From NCBI RefSeq assembly GCF_028209395.1, contig NZ_JAQLDQ010000022.1, forward strand, positions 1 to 33,209: DNA of 33,209 bases, written 5' to 3'. The first letter of the stretch is position 1, and the number at the start of each line of letters is the position of its first letter. The notes beneath the pieces were generated by a model that saw only the letters and a program-made list of their open reading frames with translations, was not told the DNA's origin and did no database searches. Below are positions 23,619 to 31,367 of this stretch, one piece after another. Source of the DNA: Collinsella aerofaciens (GTDB lineage Bacteria > Actinomycetota > Coriobacteriia > Coriobacteriales > Coriobacteriaceae). The translations under genes and the position numbers were made by a program.

Positions 23619-24203
23619 ATGCGAACCATCATCCTTTATGCCTCGCGCCATCACGGCAATACGAAAAAGCTCGTGGACGCCATCGTCGAGGCACACCCCG
23701 AAATCGATACCCTCGACGTCAAGGCGCTTGGCAAAAACGAGTATCCCAACCTGCACGAATATCATCTAATCGGTGTCGCCACGGGCATTTATTACTCCGA
23801 GATCGACAAAGATATGGCACGTGTGCTCACCAACGTGCTGCAGCCGCAGGACAAGGTGTTTGGCCTTATGACCTACGGTGGCAAAAACAAGTGGTACGGC
23901 AAGGATATCGATGGCATCTGCCGCATGAAGCAGGCCATCTTTATGGGTGTCTACGGCTGTCCCGGCTTTGATACGTGGGGGCCGTTCAAGCTCGCCGGCG
24001 GTGTCCAAAAGGGACACCCGACCGCTGAGGAAATTAAGGGCGCCGTCGACTTCTTCGACAAGATCGAAGACGAGTATGGCGACATCATCGTCGAAGAGTA
24101 TGCCAAGCGCGAGAAGCGCCTAGCATACGAGAAGGAGCATCCTGCAGGAGGCCTGGTGGCCGGCGTCAAGCGCACGGCAAAGAAGATTGCTAACAAGCTG
24201 TAA
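23619..24203 (+). CDS. Flavodoxin-family protein
   Basis: A 194-residue flavodoxin-like protein expected to bind FMN. The N-terminus TIILYASRHHGNTKKLVDAI carries the phosphate-binding loop (ASRHHGNT, about residues 8-15), followed by GVATGIYYSEID and VFGLMTYGGKN, the usual second and third FMN loops. The last 20 or so residues form a Lys-rich tail (VKRTAKKIANKL). The start was chosen at ATG 23619 with GAAAGG upstream; the longer frame overlaps the lacX-like gene on the opposite strand. The redox partner is unknown. A terminator follows. It is an unrelated insertion in sugar context. Confidence 0.88.
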   Translation: MRTIILYASRHHGNTKKLVDAIVEAHPEIDTLDVKALGKNEYPNLHEYHLIGVATGIYYSEIDKDMARVLTNVLQPQDKVFGLMTYGGKNKWYGKDIDGICRMKQAIFMGVYGCPGFDTWGPFKLAGGVQKGHPTAEEIKGAVDFFDKIEDEYGDIIVEEYAKREKRLAYEKEHPAGGLVAGVKRTAKKIANKL

Positions 24204-24235
24204 CTGTGAAGGTGCTTTTGAGCGTTTAACCCATA

Positions 24236-24275
24236 CGGCGGGTCCGAGCAGATTCGGGCCCGCCGTCTTTTTCTA
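24236..24275 (+). terminator. Rho-independent terminator after the flavodoxin gene
   Basis: ACGGCGGGTCCGA (24236-24248) pairs with TTCGGGCCCGCCGT (24254-24267), followed by CTTTTTC. It also separates the convergent nagA gene. Confidence 0.88.
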
Positions 24276-24278
24276 TCG

Positions 24279-25448
24279 TTACTCAGTAAAGGCGTTGCCG
24301 ACGCTCTGGCCGCCAACATACGTCTCGACGAGGGTGAGCTCATGGTCGAACACGACAAAGTCGGCGTCGCGACCAGGCATGATGCTGCCGCACTTATCCT
24401 CGATGTGCGCGGAGCGTGCCGGCACCTCGGTTGCCATGCGAATGGCGATATCGGCGCTGGCGATGCCCCAGTCGACGATGTTCTTGACGCCCTGGGCAAG
24501 CGTGAGCACCGAGCCGGCAATGCTCTTGCCGTCGGCGAGCCAGCACAGGTTGTCCTTCATGATGACGTCCATGCCACCGCTGGTGTAGCTGCCCTCGGGC
24601 ATGCCGCCGCAACCCAAGCAGTCGGTGATGAGCACCGTGTGCTGCCAGCCCTTTGCCTGCAGCAGCGCCTTGATGGCGGCAGGGTTTACGTGCTTGCCGT
24701 CACAGATGATCTCGGCGTAGGTCTCGGGCGTGGACATGGCAGCGCCCACGACACCGGGCTCACGGTGATGCAGCCCGCGCTGGCCGTTATAGGTATGCGT
24801 AAAGCAGCTGGCACCGGCGTTGATGGCGGCGATGCACTCATCGTAGGTGGCGTCGGAGTGACCGATGCTGGTCACCACACCCTTGGCGTTCAGAGCAGCC
24901 GCATAAGCAGCGGCACCGTCGCGCTCGGCCGCCATGGCGCTCTTAACGATGCGACCGCCCGCAGCCTCCTGCCACTGATCGAAGACCTCCTCGGAGGGAT
25001 CGATAAGATAAGCGGGGTTCTGCGCGCCCACGTGCTTCATGGTAAAGAAGGGGCCCTCCAGGTAGATGCCCTGAATGCGTGCACCGCAGAAGTCGGGGCC
25101 GCGACCCTCGTCCGCCTGAGCGATGGCGGCGCAGGCATCCTTGATCTGCTCGACGCCATCGGTGAACGTCGTGGGCAGCCAGCTGGTGGTACCGCGACGG
25201 GCGAGCTCGGTCGAGCTGATATCAATGCCCTCGGGATCGTTATCGGTAGTCGAGTGGTTATAGAAGCCATGGATGTGAGTATCGACCATACCCGGTGCGA
25301 TCCACGATCCCGTGTAGTCCTTAATCTCGCAAGAGGGCTCGTCGGCCTGCCAGGCGCCAAAAACGCCATCCTCGACCATAAGATAGCCGCCCAGTTGCGG
25401 GCCTGCCGGCAAGAAGAACTTGTCAGCCTTAATTGCGTACGTGCTCAT
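24279..25448 (-). CDS. nagA: N-acetylglucosamine/N-acetylgalactosamine-6-phosphate deacetylase
   Basis: A 389-residue amidohydrolase removing acetate from GlcNAc-6-P or GalNAc-6-P. Landmarks are the metal-site DTHIHGF (HxH), YLEGPFFTMKHVGA (Glu ligand), SIGHSDATY and CFTHTYNGQRGLHHREPG (His ligands and substrate loop), LITDCLGCGG (catalytic Asp) and a C-terminal CGSIMPGRDADFVVFD stretch that returns to the beta-sandwich. The start at MSTYAIKA was chosen since AAGGAG sits 5-6 nt before it; the in-frame GTG two codons upstream touches the ribosome-binding site. It is next to agaS, so the AgaA role (GalNAc-6-P) is more likely than pure GlcNAc catabolism. A terminator between agaS and this gene suggests separate transcription or partial readthrough. 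Confidence 0.93.
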   Translation of the reverse strand: MSTYAIKADKFFLPAGPQLGGYLMVEDGVFGAWQADEPSCEIKDYTGSWIAPGMVDTHIHGFYNHSTTDNDPEGIDISSTELARRGTTSWLPTTFTDGVEQIKDACAAIAQADEGRGPDFCGARIQGIYLEGPFFTMKHVGAQNPAYLIDPSEEVFDQWQEAAGGRIVKSAMAAERDGAAAYAAALNAKGVVTSIGHSDATYDECIAAINAGASCFTHTYNGQRGLHHREPGVVGAAMSTPETYAEIICDGKHVNPAAIKALLQAKGWQHTVLITDCLGCGGMPEGSYTSGGMDVIMKDNLCWLADGKSIAGSVLTLAQGVKNIVDWGIASADIAIRMATEVPARSAHIEDKCGSIMPGRDADFVVFDHELTLVETYVGGQSVGNAFTE

Positions 25449-25504
25449 ATGCACTCCTTGCTTCTAAAGCAGTTGACTGTGGTAATGCTTATACCCGGTC
25501 CATG

Positions 25505-25550
25505 TAAAAACAAAAAGCGCCCGCCCGCCGTTATGAGCGGACGGGCGCCC
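25505..25550 (-). terminator. Rho-independent terminator after agaS
   Basis: On the minus strand, a G+C stem of about 12 bp (GCGCCCGTCCGC with GCGGGCGGGCGC-type pairing) is followed by TTTTTGTTTTT. It lies between agaS and nagA, so nagA needs readthrough or its own promoter. Confidence 0.85.
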
Positions 25551-25566
25551 TTACAGGGGGACGCGA

Positions 25567-26733
25567 TTAAGCGGTGAAGGGGTGAATCGTCACGCCCTTA
25601 ACCACGCGGTTGACCGTGCCGGTGGGGCTCGGCGTATCGGGCGTGTTGCCCACGCGCACGGAGTTGAGCAGGCTGATAGCCTGGGCAAACATCACGAACG
25701 GCAGGGCAAGGTAGCCCTCGGGAAGCGCCTCGTAGCCCTTAAAGGTGAAGGACTCACCCTCATAGACGGTAGCGCCATCCTGCTGAACGGCAACGGTGTG
25801 CTGAGCGATCTTGTCGCCACCGATCTCGTTGAGGATGTCGATGTCGTACTGACGGGTGTAGGCGTCGTTGTTGACGAACACGAAGACGAGCGTCTTATCG
25901 TCGACGAAGGACTTAGGTCCGTGACGATAGCCCATAGAGGTGTCGTAGGAAGTAGCAACAAGACCGTGAGCGAGCTCGAGGATCTTGAGCTGGCTCTCCT
26001 GGGCAAGGCCACCGAAGGAGCCAGAACCCAAGTAGGTCACGCGGTTGAAGTCGCCAGCCAGGTAATCGGCGATCTCAGGCTCACGGGAGATGACCTCCTC
26101 GCCCATCTTGGCAATCGTCTCGACCCACTCGGCCTTCTGCTCGTCAGAGGCAGTGTCGAAAATAAGGGTGGAGAGCAGGGTCATGCAGGAATAAGAACCG
26201 GTCATGGCGAAGCCCTTGTCGTTGGCGCGCGGAATGAGCAGCGTCAGCGCGTTGGGATCATCGGCAGACTCGACGGCGAGCTTGCCCTCGGGAGCGCAGG
26301 TGATGTTGAGGAACTTGACGTTGTGGACGAGCTCCTTGGCAACGGCAACGGCGGCAAGGCTCTCGGGGCTGTTGCCAGAGCGGGCAAAGGAAACCACGAG
26401 CGTGGGATCCTCGGCGCGCAGGAAGTCGCGCGGGGCGCTCACGATGTCGGTCGTGGCGATGGGCTTAAAGTCGTAGAGATCAGTGTTGCCAGCGTGACGC
26501 AGGTACGGGGCGCAGGTATCGCCAACGTAGTCGGACGTACCGGCACCGGTGAAGACAACGGACAGACGACCCTCGCCCATAGCGCGAGCCTCGGCCAGGA
26601 AGGCCTCGATGGCCTCCTTGTTCTCGCGATAGATGTTGAGCGTATCACGCCAAAGCTCGGGCTGCTGAGCAATCTCGGCCGTGGTGATCTGGGCGCCGAG
26701 CTCGGTGAGCTCCTCGACACTCTTCTCGAACAT
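25567..26733 (-). CDS. agaS: Galactosamine-6-phosphate deaminase/isomerase, AgaS family
   Basis: A 388-residue double-SIS-domain enzyme that converts galactosamine-6-phosphate to tagatose-6-phosphate and ammonia. It can be recognised by GAGTSDYVGD, the sugar-phosphate loop SFARSGNSPES, DKGFAMTGS, YLGSGSFGG, GYRHGPKSFVDD and the C-terminal NTPDTPSPTGTVNRVVKGV and IHP motifs that closely follow E. coli AgaS. The start at MFEKS has AGGAGAG upstream; a longer frame of 16 residues lacks support. A strong -10 and a GntR-type operator lie just upstream. The product is the substrate of the LacC kinase encoded 3-4 kb away. Confidence 0.95.
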   Translation of the reverse strand: MFEKSVEELTELGAQITTAEIAQQPELWRDTLNIYRENKEAIEAFLAEARAMGEGRLSVVFTGAGTSDYVGDTCAPYLRHAGNTDLYDFKPIATTDIVSAPRDFLRAEDPTLVVSFARSGNSPESLAAVAVAKELVHNVKFLNITCAPEGKLAVESADDPNALTLLIPRANDKGFAMTGSYSCMTLLSTLIFDTASDEQKAEWVETIAKMGEEVISREPEIADYLAGDFNRVTYLGSGSFGGLAQESQLKILELAHGLVATSYDTSMGYRHGPKSFVDDKTLVFVFVNNDAYTRQYDIDILNEIGGDKIAQHTVAVQQDGATVYEGESFTFKGYEALPEGYLALPFVMFAQAISLLNSVRVGNTPDTPSPTGTVNRVVKGVTIHPFTA

Positions 26734-26772
26734 TTTTAATACCTCTCTCCTGAAGTAATCCTCTGACGTGCA

Positions 26773-26808
26773 ATTATACACTTCGGTTGGTTATCTGGTA
26801 GTAACCAG
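26773..26808 (-). promoter_or_regulatory. agaS promoter with overlapping GntR-type operator
   Basis: On the minus strand a perfect TATAAT -10 (complement of 26773-26778) lies 40 bp upstream of the agaS start. The site CTGGTAGTAACCAG (26795-26808, CTGGT/ACCAG arms) covers the -35 position. A near copy lies before the mannose PTS operon. Binding by the GntR protein encoded next door is inferred. Confidence 0.7.
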
Positions 26809-26847
26809 TTAAATGCAAAGAATCATCATATGGAAACGATGCGGACA

Positions 26848-27579
26848 CTAATCGCTACGCTGGTGGTAAACCTTGTATTTAAACTGATCGGCACGAGCAA
26901 CCGAGAGCGTGTACTCCACAACCTCGTTTGACTCGTTATACGTAGTCCTGACCAAATCGAGCACAGGCGAGCCCTCGACAATTCCCAAAAGGTGGGCGTC
27001 GGTGGGACGGGCTATGCTCGCATAGAACTCCTCTTCGGCCACGCGTATCTTTTGCTGAAAGTCTTGCTCAATCACATCGTAAAGCGGCTTACGCTCCAGC
27101 AGCGGTCGCTTTAGGGACAGAAATTGACGAACTGGTAGATAGCTGCGTTCGACCATCATGGGCATGTTGTCGGCAGAACGAAGTCGCTTAAGCTTAAAAA
27201 TGCGATCACCGATACGCAATCCCATATGCTCGGCCAGATTTTTATCGGCCTCCATCTCGCAAAACTCGAGAATCGTGGTCTCGGGGTCGCGACCCATCGC
27301 GCGCATCTGCTCGGTAAAGCTGTAGGACTGCATAAGATTGGTTGCTTTTGCCGAACGGTCGGTCACAAAGGTACCGCGACCGTGCTGCCGAACCACCAGT
27401 CCTAAACGCTCCAGTTCCTGCAGAGCCAGGCGTACCGTAGTGCGCGAGAGACCATAGCGCTCCGAAAGTTCGCGCTCGGAAGGAATCATGTCACCGGCGC
27501 GATATTCATGGTCGATCTTTTCGGTCAGAATATCGACCAGCTGATCGTACAGCGGTTGCTTACGCGCTCCGATCGCCAT
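26848..27579 (-). CDS. GntR/HutC-family transcriptional regulator
   Basis: A 243-residue regulator: an N-terminal winged helix-turn-helix (about residues 8-72, including PSERELSERYGLSRTTVRLA and HGRGTFVTD) and a C-terminal UTRA effector domain (about 90-240, including RIGDRIFKLKRLRSADNMPM and VARADQFKYKVYHQ). NagR/YvoA, AgaR2-like and other sugar-phosphate sensors share this layout. The ATG follows GGGAGG. It lies between agaS and the mannose-family PTS operon on the same strand. Matching CTGGTAGTAACCA sites before both sets make it their likely common regulator, with an amino-sugar phosphate as probable effector. Confidence 0.92.
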   Translation of the reverse strand: MAIGARKQPLYDQLVDILTEKIDHEYRAGDMIPSERELSERYGLSRTTVRLALQELERLGLVVRQHGRGTFVTDRSAKATNLMQSYSFTEQMRAMGRDPETTILEFCEMEADKNLAEHMGLRIGDRIFKLKRLRSADNMPMMVERSYLPVRQFLSLKRPLLERKPLYDVIEQDFQQKIRVAEEEFYASIARPTDAHLLGIVEGSPVLDLVRTTYNESNEVVEYTLSVARADQFKYKVYHQRSD

Positions 27580-27664
27580 CCTATCCTCCCTTTTGCTCGA
27601 ATTCGGCTAACTACCTAGGGTGTTATGCATTATCTGTCTGCCACACCCGAATCATTAAGAAAAC

Positions 27665-27698
27665 AAAAGCCGCGCGCTCTTTCGAGCACGCGGCTTTT
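27665..27698 (-). terminator. Rho-independent terminator after the mannose-family PTS operon
   Basis: GCCGCGCGCTC (27669-27679) pairs with GAGCACGCGGC (27684-27694) with one mismatch, flanked by A4 and T4 runs. On the minus strand it ends the EIID transcript, upstream of gntR. Confidence 0.85.
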
Positions 27699-27764
27699 AA
27701 CATACACATGGCTTAAGGGGTCGGGGTGTGAGCCGCGTAGGGACACACCCCTCAAGCTAGAGCC

Positions 27765-28847
27765 TTACCAGATGCTCGGCCAGAGACCAAGCGGGCCAGC
27801 GCCCAGGATGCCAAGGACGAAGAGCAGGAGAATGCCCTTGGTCGGGGTCCAGCTGTGCTTAGCGAACATGTAGTAAAGCAGCAGCGTAAGCATAAGCGGG
27901 ACGAGCTTCGGGACGATGGTGTTGAGGGTGTCGGCAACAGAGAAGTTGACCGGATCCTCGGTAACGGTGCCGTAGGTCACGGACTCCATGCCGTTACCCA
28001 GATCGGTGACGCCGCACTCGACAGCGTTGCCGTCGGCATCGGAAGCGGTAAGGGCGTTGCCGTCCTTATCGGTCATGGCGATGGTACCGGCCTCAGCGGT
28101 CTCGGTATCGATGCCCTCCATACCGGTGAAGTTCTCGGCCTCCTTCTCGGAGACGATCACGGTAGTAGCGGAGAGGCCACGGGTGGTGCCGTTGGGGATC
28201 TGGAGGTTGATCTGGGTGCCACCCATGGTGACGACCAGGCAACCGACGACGAAGACGCCCATGATGGAAGCGGCACGCGTGAAGGCCTGCATGTTGGCGG
28301 TCAGAGCGTCAATAGCGCTGGTGCCAAGCTTGTAGGACCAGTTCATGAGCCAGAAGCGCAGAGCGAACTGGACAGCGTTGAAGATCACCAGGAAGATGAT
28401 CGGCGCAGCAGCGTTGCCGTTGATGGCCATGTTGGAGGTGATGCCGGCCGTGATAGGCACGAGCGTCAGCCAGAACAGGGCGTCACCGATACCACCGAGC
28501 GGGCCCATTGCGGCGACGCGGACGGCGCGAATCGTGGGGATGTCAACCTTGTTCTGCTCGAGCGAAAGCACGATGCCCATAACAAAGGTGACGAGGAACG
28601 GGTGGGTGTTGAAGAACTCCAGGTTGTGGCTCATGGAAGCCGCGAGGTCGTTCTTGTTGGTGTGGATCTTCTCCAGACCGGGGATGATGGAGTAGAGCCA
28701 GCCAGCGGCCTGCATACGCTCGTAGTTGAACGAGGCCTGCAGGAAGCAGGAGCGCCAAGCCATCTTGTTGAGGGTCTTCTGATCGAGCTGCGGAGCAGGA
28801 GTAAGATCCTCGTAGTGCTCCGGGATCACATACTCATTAGATGCCAT
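27765..28847 (-). CDS. PTS mannose-family EIID component with enlarged loop
   Basis: 360 residues; ordinary EIID proteins are about 270-300. Family landmarks are WRSCFLQASFNYERMQAAGW (about residues 31-50), HLEFFNTHP-like HNLEFFNTHPFL, MGPLGGIGDALFW, and a hydrophobic C-terminus (VPLMLTLLLYYMF to the end). Residues about 222-305 form an acidic, Gly/Thr/Asp-rich, non-hydrophobic insert (SEKEAENFTGMEG, TDKDGNALTASDADGN) where the E. coli protein has a loop of about 20 residues. The start at MASNEY has GGAGGTGA upstream and overlaps the EIIC stop by 11 bp, so translation is coupled. It is last gene of the operon. Probably part of an Aga/GalNAc-type permease. Confidence 0.92.
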   Translation of the reverse strand: MASNEYVIPEHYEDLTPAPQLDQKTLNKMAWRSCFLQASFNYERMQAAGWLYSIIPGLEKIHTNKNDLAASMSHNLEFFNTHPFLVTFVMGIVLSLEQNKVDIPTIRAVRVAAMGPLGGIGDALFWLTLVPITAGITSNMAINGNAAAPIIFLVIFNAVQFALRFWLMNWSYKLGTSAIDALTANMQAFTRAASIMGVFVVGCLVVTMGGTQINLQIPNGTTRGLSATTVIVSEKEAENFTGMEGIDTETAEAGTIAMTDKDGNALTASDADGNAVECGVTDLGNGMESVTYGTVTEDPVNFSVADTLNTIVPKLVPLMLTLLLYYMFAKHSWTPTKGILLLFVLGILGAGPLGLWPSIW

Positions 28848-29637
28848 CTTCGAAGTCACCTCCGTCAGAAACAGCTGCACCCTTCAGCTCGGTCTGCTGC
28901 TGGAAGTCCCAGAAAGCGATGCCGAAGCCGATGAGAGCGAGGATGAGCAGAGCAGGGGTTGCCAGAGAATCGTTGGCAACGGTGATGAGCGCGAGGCCAA
29001 AGCCCATGAGGAAGAAGCCCCACATATCGCGGTTCATCATAACCTTGAGCAGGACGGCGAAGCCGACGAAGCGCATCATGCCGCCTGCAGCGGACAGACC
29101 GGTCTGCAGCCAAGTCGGGATGGCGGAAGCGATGGTCTGACCAATGGTAGCGCCAGCGATGAAGAACAGTGTGACAACGACAGCGAAGATCAGGCCGAGC
29201 AGAGCCATGGCGAAGTAGTTCAGGCGCTCGATGCCCTTGGTGTCCGCGTTATGAGCCATGTTATCGGCCGTGGACATAAGCGGGGACATAAGCGTGAAGA
29301 CCAGGGTAACGCCGAGCTGACCAAGCAGAGCGAACGGAATGGCAAGGCCGACTGCCGCGTTGGGCTCGAGACCCGTGGCGATAGCGAGAATGGCTGCCAT
29401 GATGCCGCCAATGACGGCGTTAGGCGGCTGAGCGCCTCCGATCGGCATGTTGCCGATCGTCATGAGCTGATAGGTACCACCCACGAGAAGACCGGTGTTG
29501 AGGTCGCCAAGGATAAGACCGATGACGGCGCCGGTGACGATGGGCTGATAGAGAGACTCGAGGAAGTCAAACTGGTCGATTGCCGCGATGAACGTGACGA
29601 CGAAGACCAGAGCGATCTGGATGATCGAGTATTCCAT
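28837..29637 (-). CDS. PTS mannose-family EIIC component
   Basis: A 266-residue, highly hydrophobic protein of the mannose/sorbose EIIC family, the sugar channel partner of EIID. Seen: IQIALVFVVTFIAAIDQFDF, YQPIVTGAVIGLILGD, GGTYQLMTIGNMPIGGAQPPN (conserved substrate-pathway loop) and several further membrane helices. The C-terminus (ELKGAAVSDGGDFEDGI) is cytosolic and overlaps the EIID start. The ATG has GGAGGAG upstream. Gene order EIIA-yajC-EIIB-EIIC-EIID and the nearby agaS/nagA point to an amino sugar such as GalNAc or galactosamine. Confidence 0.94.
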   Translation of the reverse strand: MEYSIIQIALVFVVTFIAAIDQFDFLESLYQPIVTGAVIGLILGDLNTGLLVGGTYQLMTIGNMPIGGAQPPNAVIGGIMAAILAIATGLEPNAAVGLAIPFALLGQLGVTLVFTLMSPLMSTADNMAHNADTKGIERLNYFAMALLGLIFAVVVTLFFIAGATIGQTIASAIPTWLQTGLSAAGGMMRFVGFAVLLKVMMNRDMWGFFLMGFGLALITVANDSLATPALLILALIGFGIAFWDFQQQTELKGAAVSDGGDFEDGI

Positions 29638-29727
29638 CTTGCTCCTCCTTTCAAAATGTATGTACGCACTTTGGATATCACGTACAGAACGTCAGGGTTT
29701 CACTCCTGACAACGTGGATCACGAGGA

Positions 29728-30210
29728 TTACGAGAAGAGCTTGCTCGTGTCCTCAACAGGCGTGCTCGGAACGCGCCTGATCTCCAACTCCACCCCCAAT
29801 TCCTGCAGCTCTTTAAACGCAGCGACATCCTCGTCGTTAACTGCGACGGAGGTGGCGACTTGGCGCTTTCCTTCCGACATGTGCATGTTGCCGATGTTTA
29901 CCTTCTTTATAGGCACACCGCCCTTGACGAGCGTAAGCACGTCTTCCGGTGTTTCGGCCACGATGAAGATCTTCTGGCGCGGGCTCGCCTTGCCAATGAC
30001 GTCGATGGTCTTCTGCAGAGAGAAGAAACGCGTAGCGACGCCGGCGGGAGCGGCCATCTTCATGAGGTTCTGGCGCATGGTGTTGGACGCCACGTCGTCG
30101 TTGGCGACGAGGATGAGGTTGGAGCCCAGGGTGGAGTTCCACTGGGTGGCAACCTGACCATGAACCAGTCGGTTATCGATGCGGGTAAGAAGAATGTTGG
30201 GTTCTGCCAT
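29728..30210 (-). CDS. PTS mannose-family EIIB component
   Basis: A 160-residue cytosolic EIIB with the intact active site His17 in RIDNRLVHGQVATQW. It accepts phosphate from EIIA and passes it to sugar bound by EIIC/EIID. Other landmarks: LILVANDDVASN, RFFSLQKTIDVI, LVKGGVPIKKVNIGNM. The ATG has AAAGGAAG upstream. It lies 90 bp before EIIC. The paralog at 18916-19398 aligns over its whole length but has Tyr at position 17. Confidence 0.95.
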   Translation of the reverse strand: MAEPNILLTRIDNRLVHGQVATQWNSTLGSNLILVANDDVASNTMRQNLMKMAAPAGVATRFFSLQKTIDVIGKASPRQKIFIVAETPEDVLTLVKGGVPIKKVNIGNMHMSEGKRQVATSVAVNDEDVAAFKELQELGVELEIRRVPSTPVEDTSKLFS

Positions 30211-30246
30211 GTTGATTAGCTTCCTTTCGTTATTTGCTGACGACAG

Positions 30247-30528
30247 TTACTTGATCTCCTGAATCGCGTAACGCGAAACATCTACGACGGCTCCGGATCG
30301 GACTTTGATCTGGACCTTCTCGCCTTCGATGCCTTTGACGGTTCCGTAGATACCGCCGGCGAAAAGAACCTCTTGACCCGGCTTGAGCTCGGTGTGCAGC
30401 TCCTTGAAGTACTTCTGCTTCTTCTTCATGTTGATTTGCGACCAGATGGTGTAAATCAAGCCCATGATGACAAGCAGGCCTAAAAGGGCGACCGAGGAGC
30501 TCAGGACGTTGGCTCCGAAATCGGCCAT
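30247..30528 (-). CDS. yajC: YajC-family protein inside the PTS operon
   Basis: A 93-residue membrane protein with one N-terminal transmembrane helix (about residues 8-29), a KKKQKYFKELHTEL stretch and the YajC core (LKPGQEVLFAGGIYGTVKGI, then VQIKVRSGAVVDVSRYAI). YajC classically accompanies SecDF in protein translocation, but here it sits between EIIA and EIIB. The start ATG overlaps the EIIA stop (TAATG), so it is translationally coupled to the PTS. It may help assemble or regulate the EIIC/EIID membrane complex; that is inference. No secD or secF gene is near. Confidence 0.85.
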   Translation of the reverse strand: MADFGANVLSSSVALLGLLVIMGLIYTIWSQINMKKKQKYFKELHTELKPGQEVLFAGGIYGTVKGIEGEKVQIKVRSGAVVDVSRYAIQEIK

Positions 30529-30971
30529 TAGATGCCGTCCTCGTCGCCGAAGATATCCTCTTCGTCGGAGCCGGCAACGGATGCGACCGTCTGGGCGGTG
30601 ATGCCCGTCTGGCCAACGGTCACGGCCTGCTCGCCAAGCTCGGCGAGCGTGGCGTTGCCGCGGAGGAACAGAAGCTCAATAACCATGGGAAGGTTGGTGC
30701 CGGTCAGAACCTCGACGTTGTCGACATCCTGGGCAATCATCATCGCCTGGTTGAACGGGGTGCCACCAAGCAGGTCGGTAAAGACGAGCACGCCATCGCA
30801 CTCCTCGCGCATGGCGGTAATAGCGGCGCGGAGATCCTCACCGTAGGAAGCAGCCTGGTCGCCCTCAAAAGGAACGACGGTAAAAGCGGGCTGGTCGCCA
30901 GCAACCATAGCGATAGCGCTTGCGAGGCCGGGTGCGAACTGTCCATGACCGGTAAGAATAAAGCCAACCAT
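30528..30971 (-). CDS. PTS mannose-family EIIA component
   Basis: A 147-residue EIIA domain: GFILTGHGQFAPG with the phosphorylated His9, the FTDLLGGTPFNQAM loop and GTNLPMVIELLF complete the mannose EIIA fold (about residues 1-120). The last 25 residues form an acidic tail ending GSDEEDIFGDEDGI. The ATG has GGAAGGGA upstream. It is the first gene of the operon. The promoter region upstream contains two CTGGT-type GntR sites. It receives phosphate from HPr and donates it to the EIIB at 29728-30210, possibly also to the odd EIIB at 18916-19398. Confidence 0.94.
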   Translation of the reverse strand: MVGFILTGHGQFAPGLASAIAMVAGDQPAFTVVPFEGDQAASYGEDLRAAITAMREECDGVLVFTDLLGGTPFNQAMMIAQDVDNVEVLTGTNLPMVIELLFLRGNATLAELGEQAVTVGQTGITAQTVASVAGSDEEDIFGDEDGI

Positions 30972-31074
30972 TCAAATTTCCCTTCCGAAGGTGTGTACGA
31001 TCTGAGTCCGATGATTTTCGAAAGCCAGCGGGCAATTGCCCTTAAAGCTTCTTGGAAAGCGTTCTTTGAAGACC

Positions 31075-31101
31075 AGTGGTTTCTAAACTGGTAGTAACCA
31101 C
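31075..31101 (-). promoter_or_regulatory. GntR-type operators upstream of the mannose-family PTS operon
   Basis: CTGGTAGTAACCAC (31088-31101) matches the agaS operator at 13 of 14 positions. An adjoining AGTGGTTTCTAAACTGGT stretch (31075-31092) gives a second, overlapping TGGT-type half-site pair. Together they lie 104-130 bp upstream of the EIIA start. Confidence 0.65.
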
Positions 31102-31174
31102 GTGACGTGTTGTTGTCACTATATCACCCCAGAAGAGGCCGCTTCCGTTGATTCATACGGTAAAACGTTTTTGC

Positions 31175-31204
31175 ACCGTTCACGGTGATAAATCGACCGT
31201 TTAC
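31175..31204 (+). promoter_or_regulatory. Tandem ACCGTTCAC/ACCGTTTAC boxes, 21-bp period
   Basis: ACCGTTCAC (31175-31183) and ACCGTTTAC (31196-31204) lie exactly 21 bp apart. The 20-mer around the second box is 19 of 20 identical to 11940-11959 upstream of unit 3. Confidence 0.6.
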
Positions 31205-31367
31205 CGCTCGTTAACACTTCTACCTGCGGTTTTGAAACCGTTTCGAAACGCTTTGGCAAAAGATCGGAACTTTTTTGTGTCTAAACAACGCAGGGCGGCA
31301 AAAAATAGCGTGTTGAAAAATTGCAGGTCATTGTGAAGATATGTGAATTGGTCTTTTTGACTTAATA

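Noticed and set aside
31148..31336. A 62-codon plus-strand frame next to the mannose-family PTS promoter
   Set aside because: It covers the tandem ACCGTTCAC boxes, has a basic random-looking composition and no ribosome-binding site.
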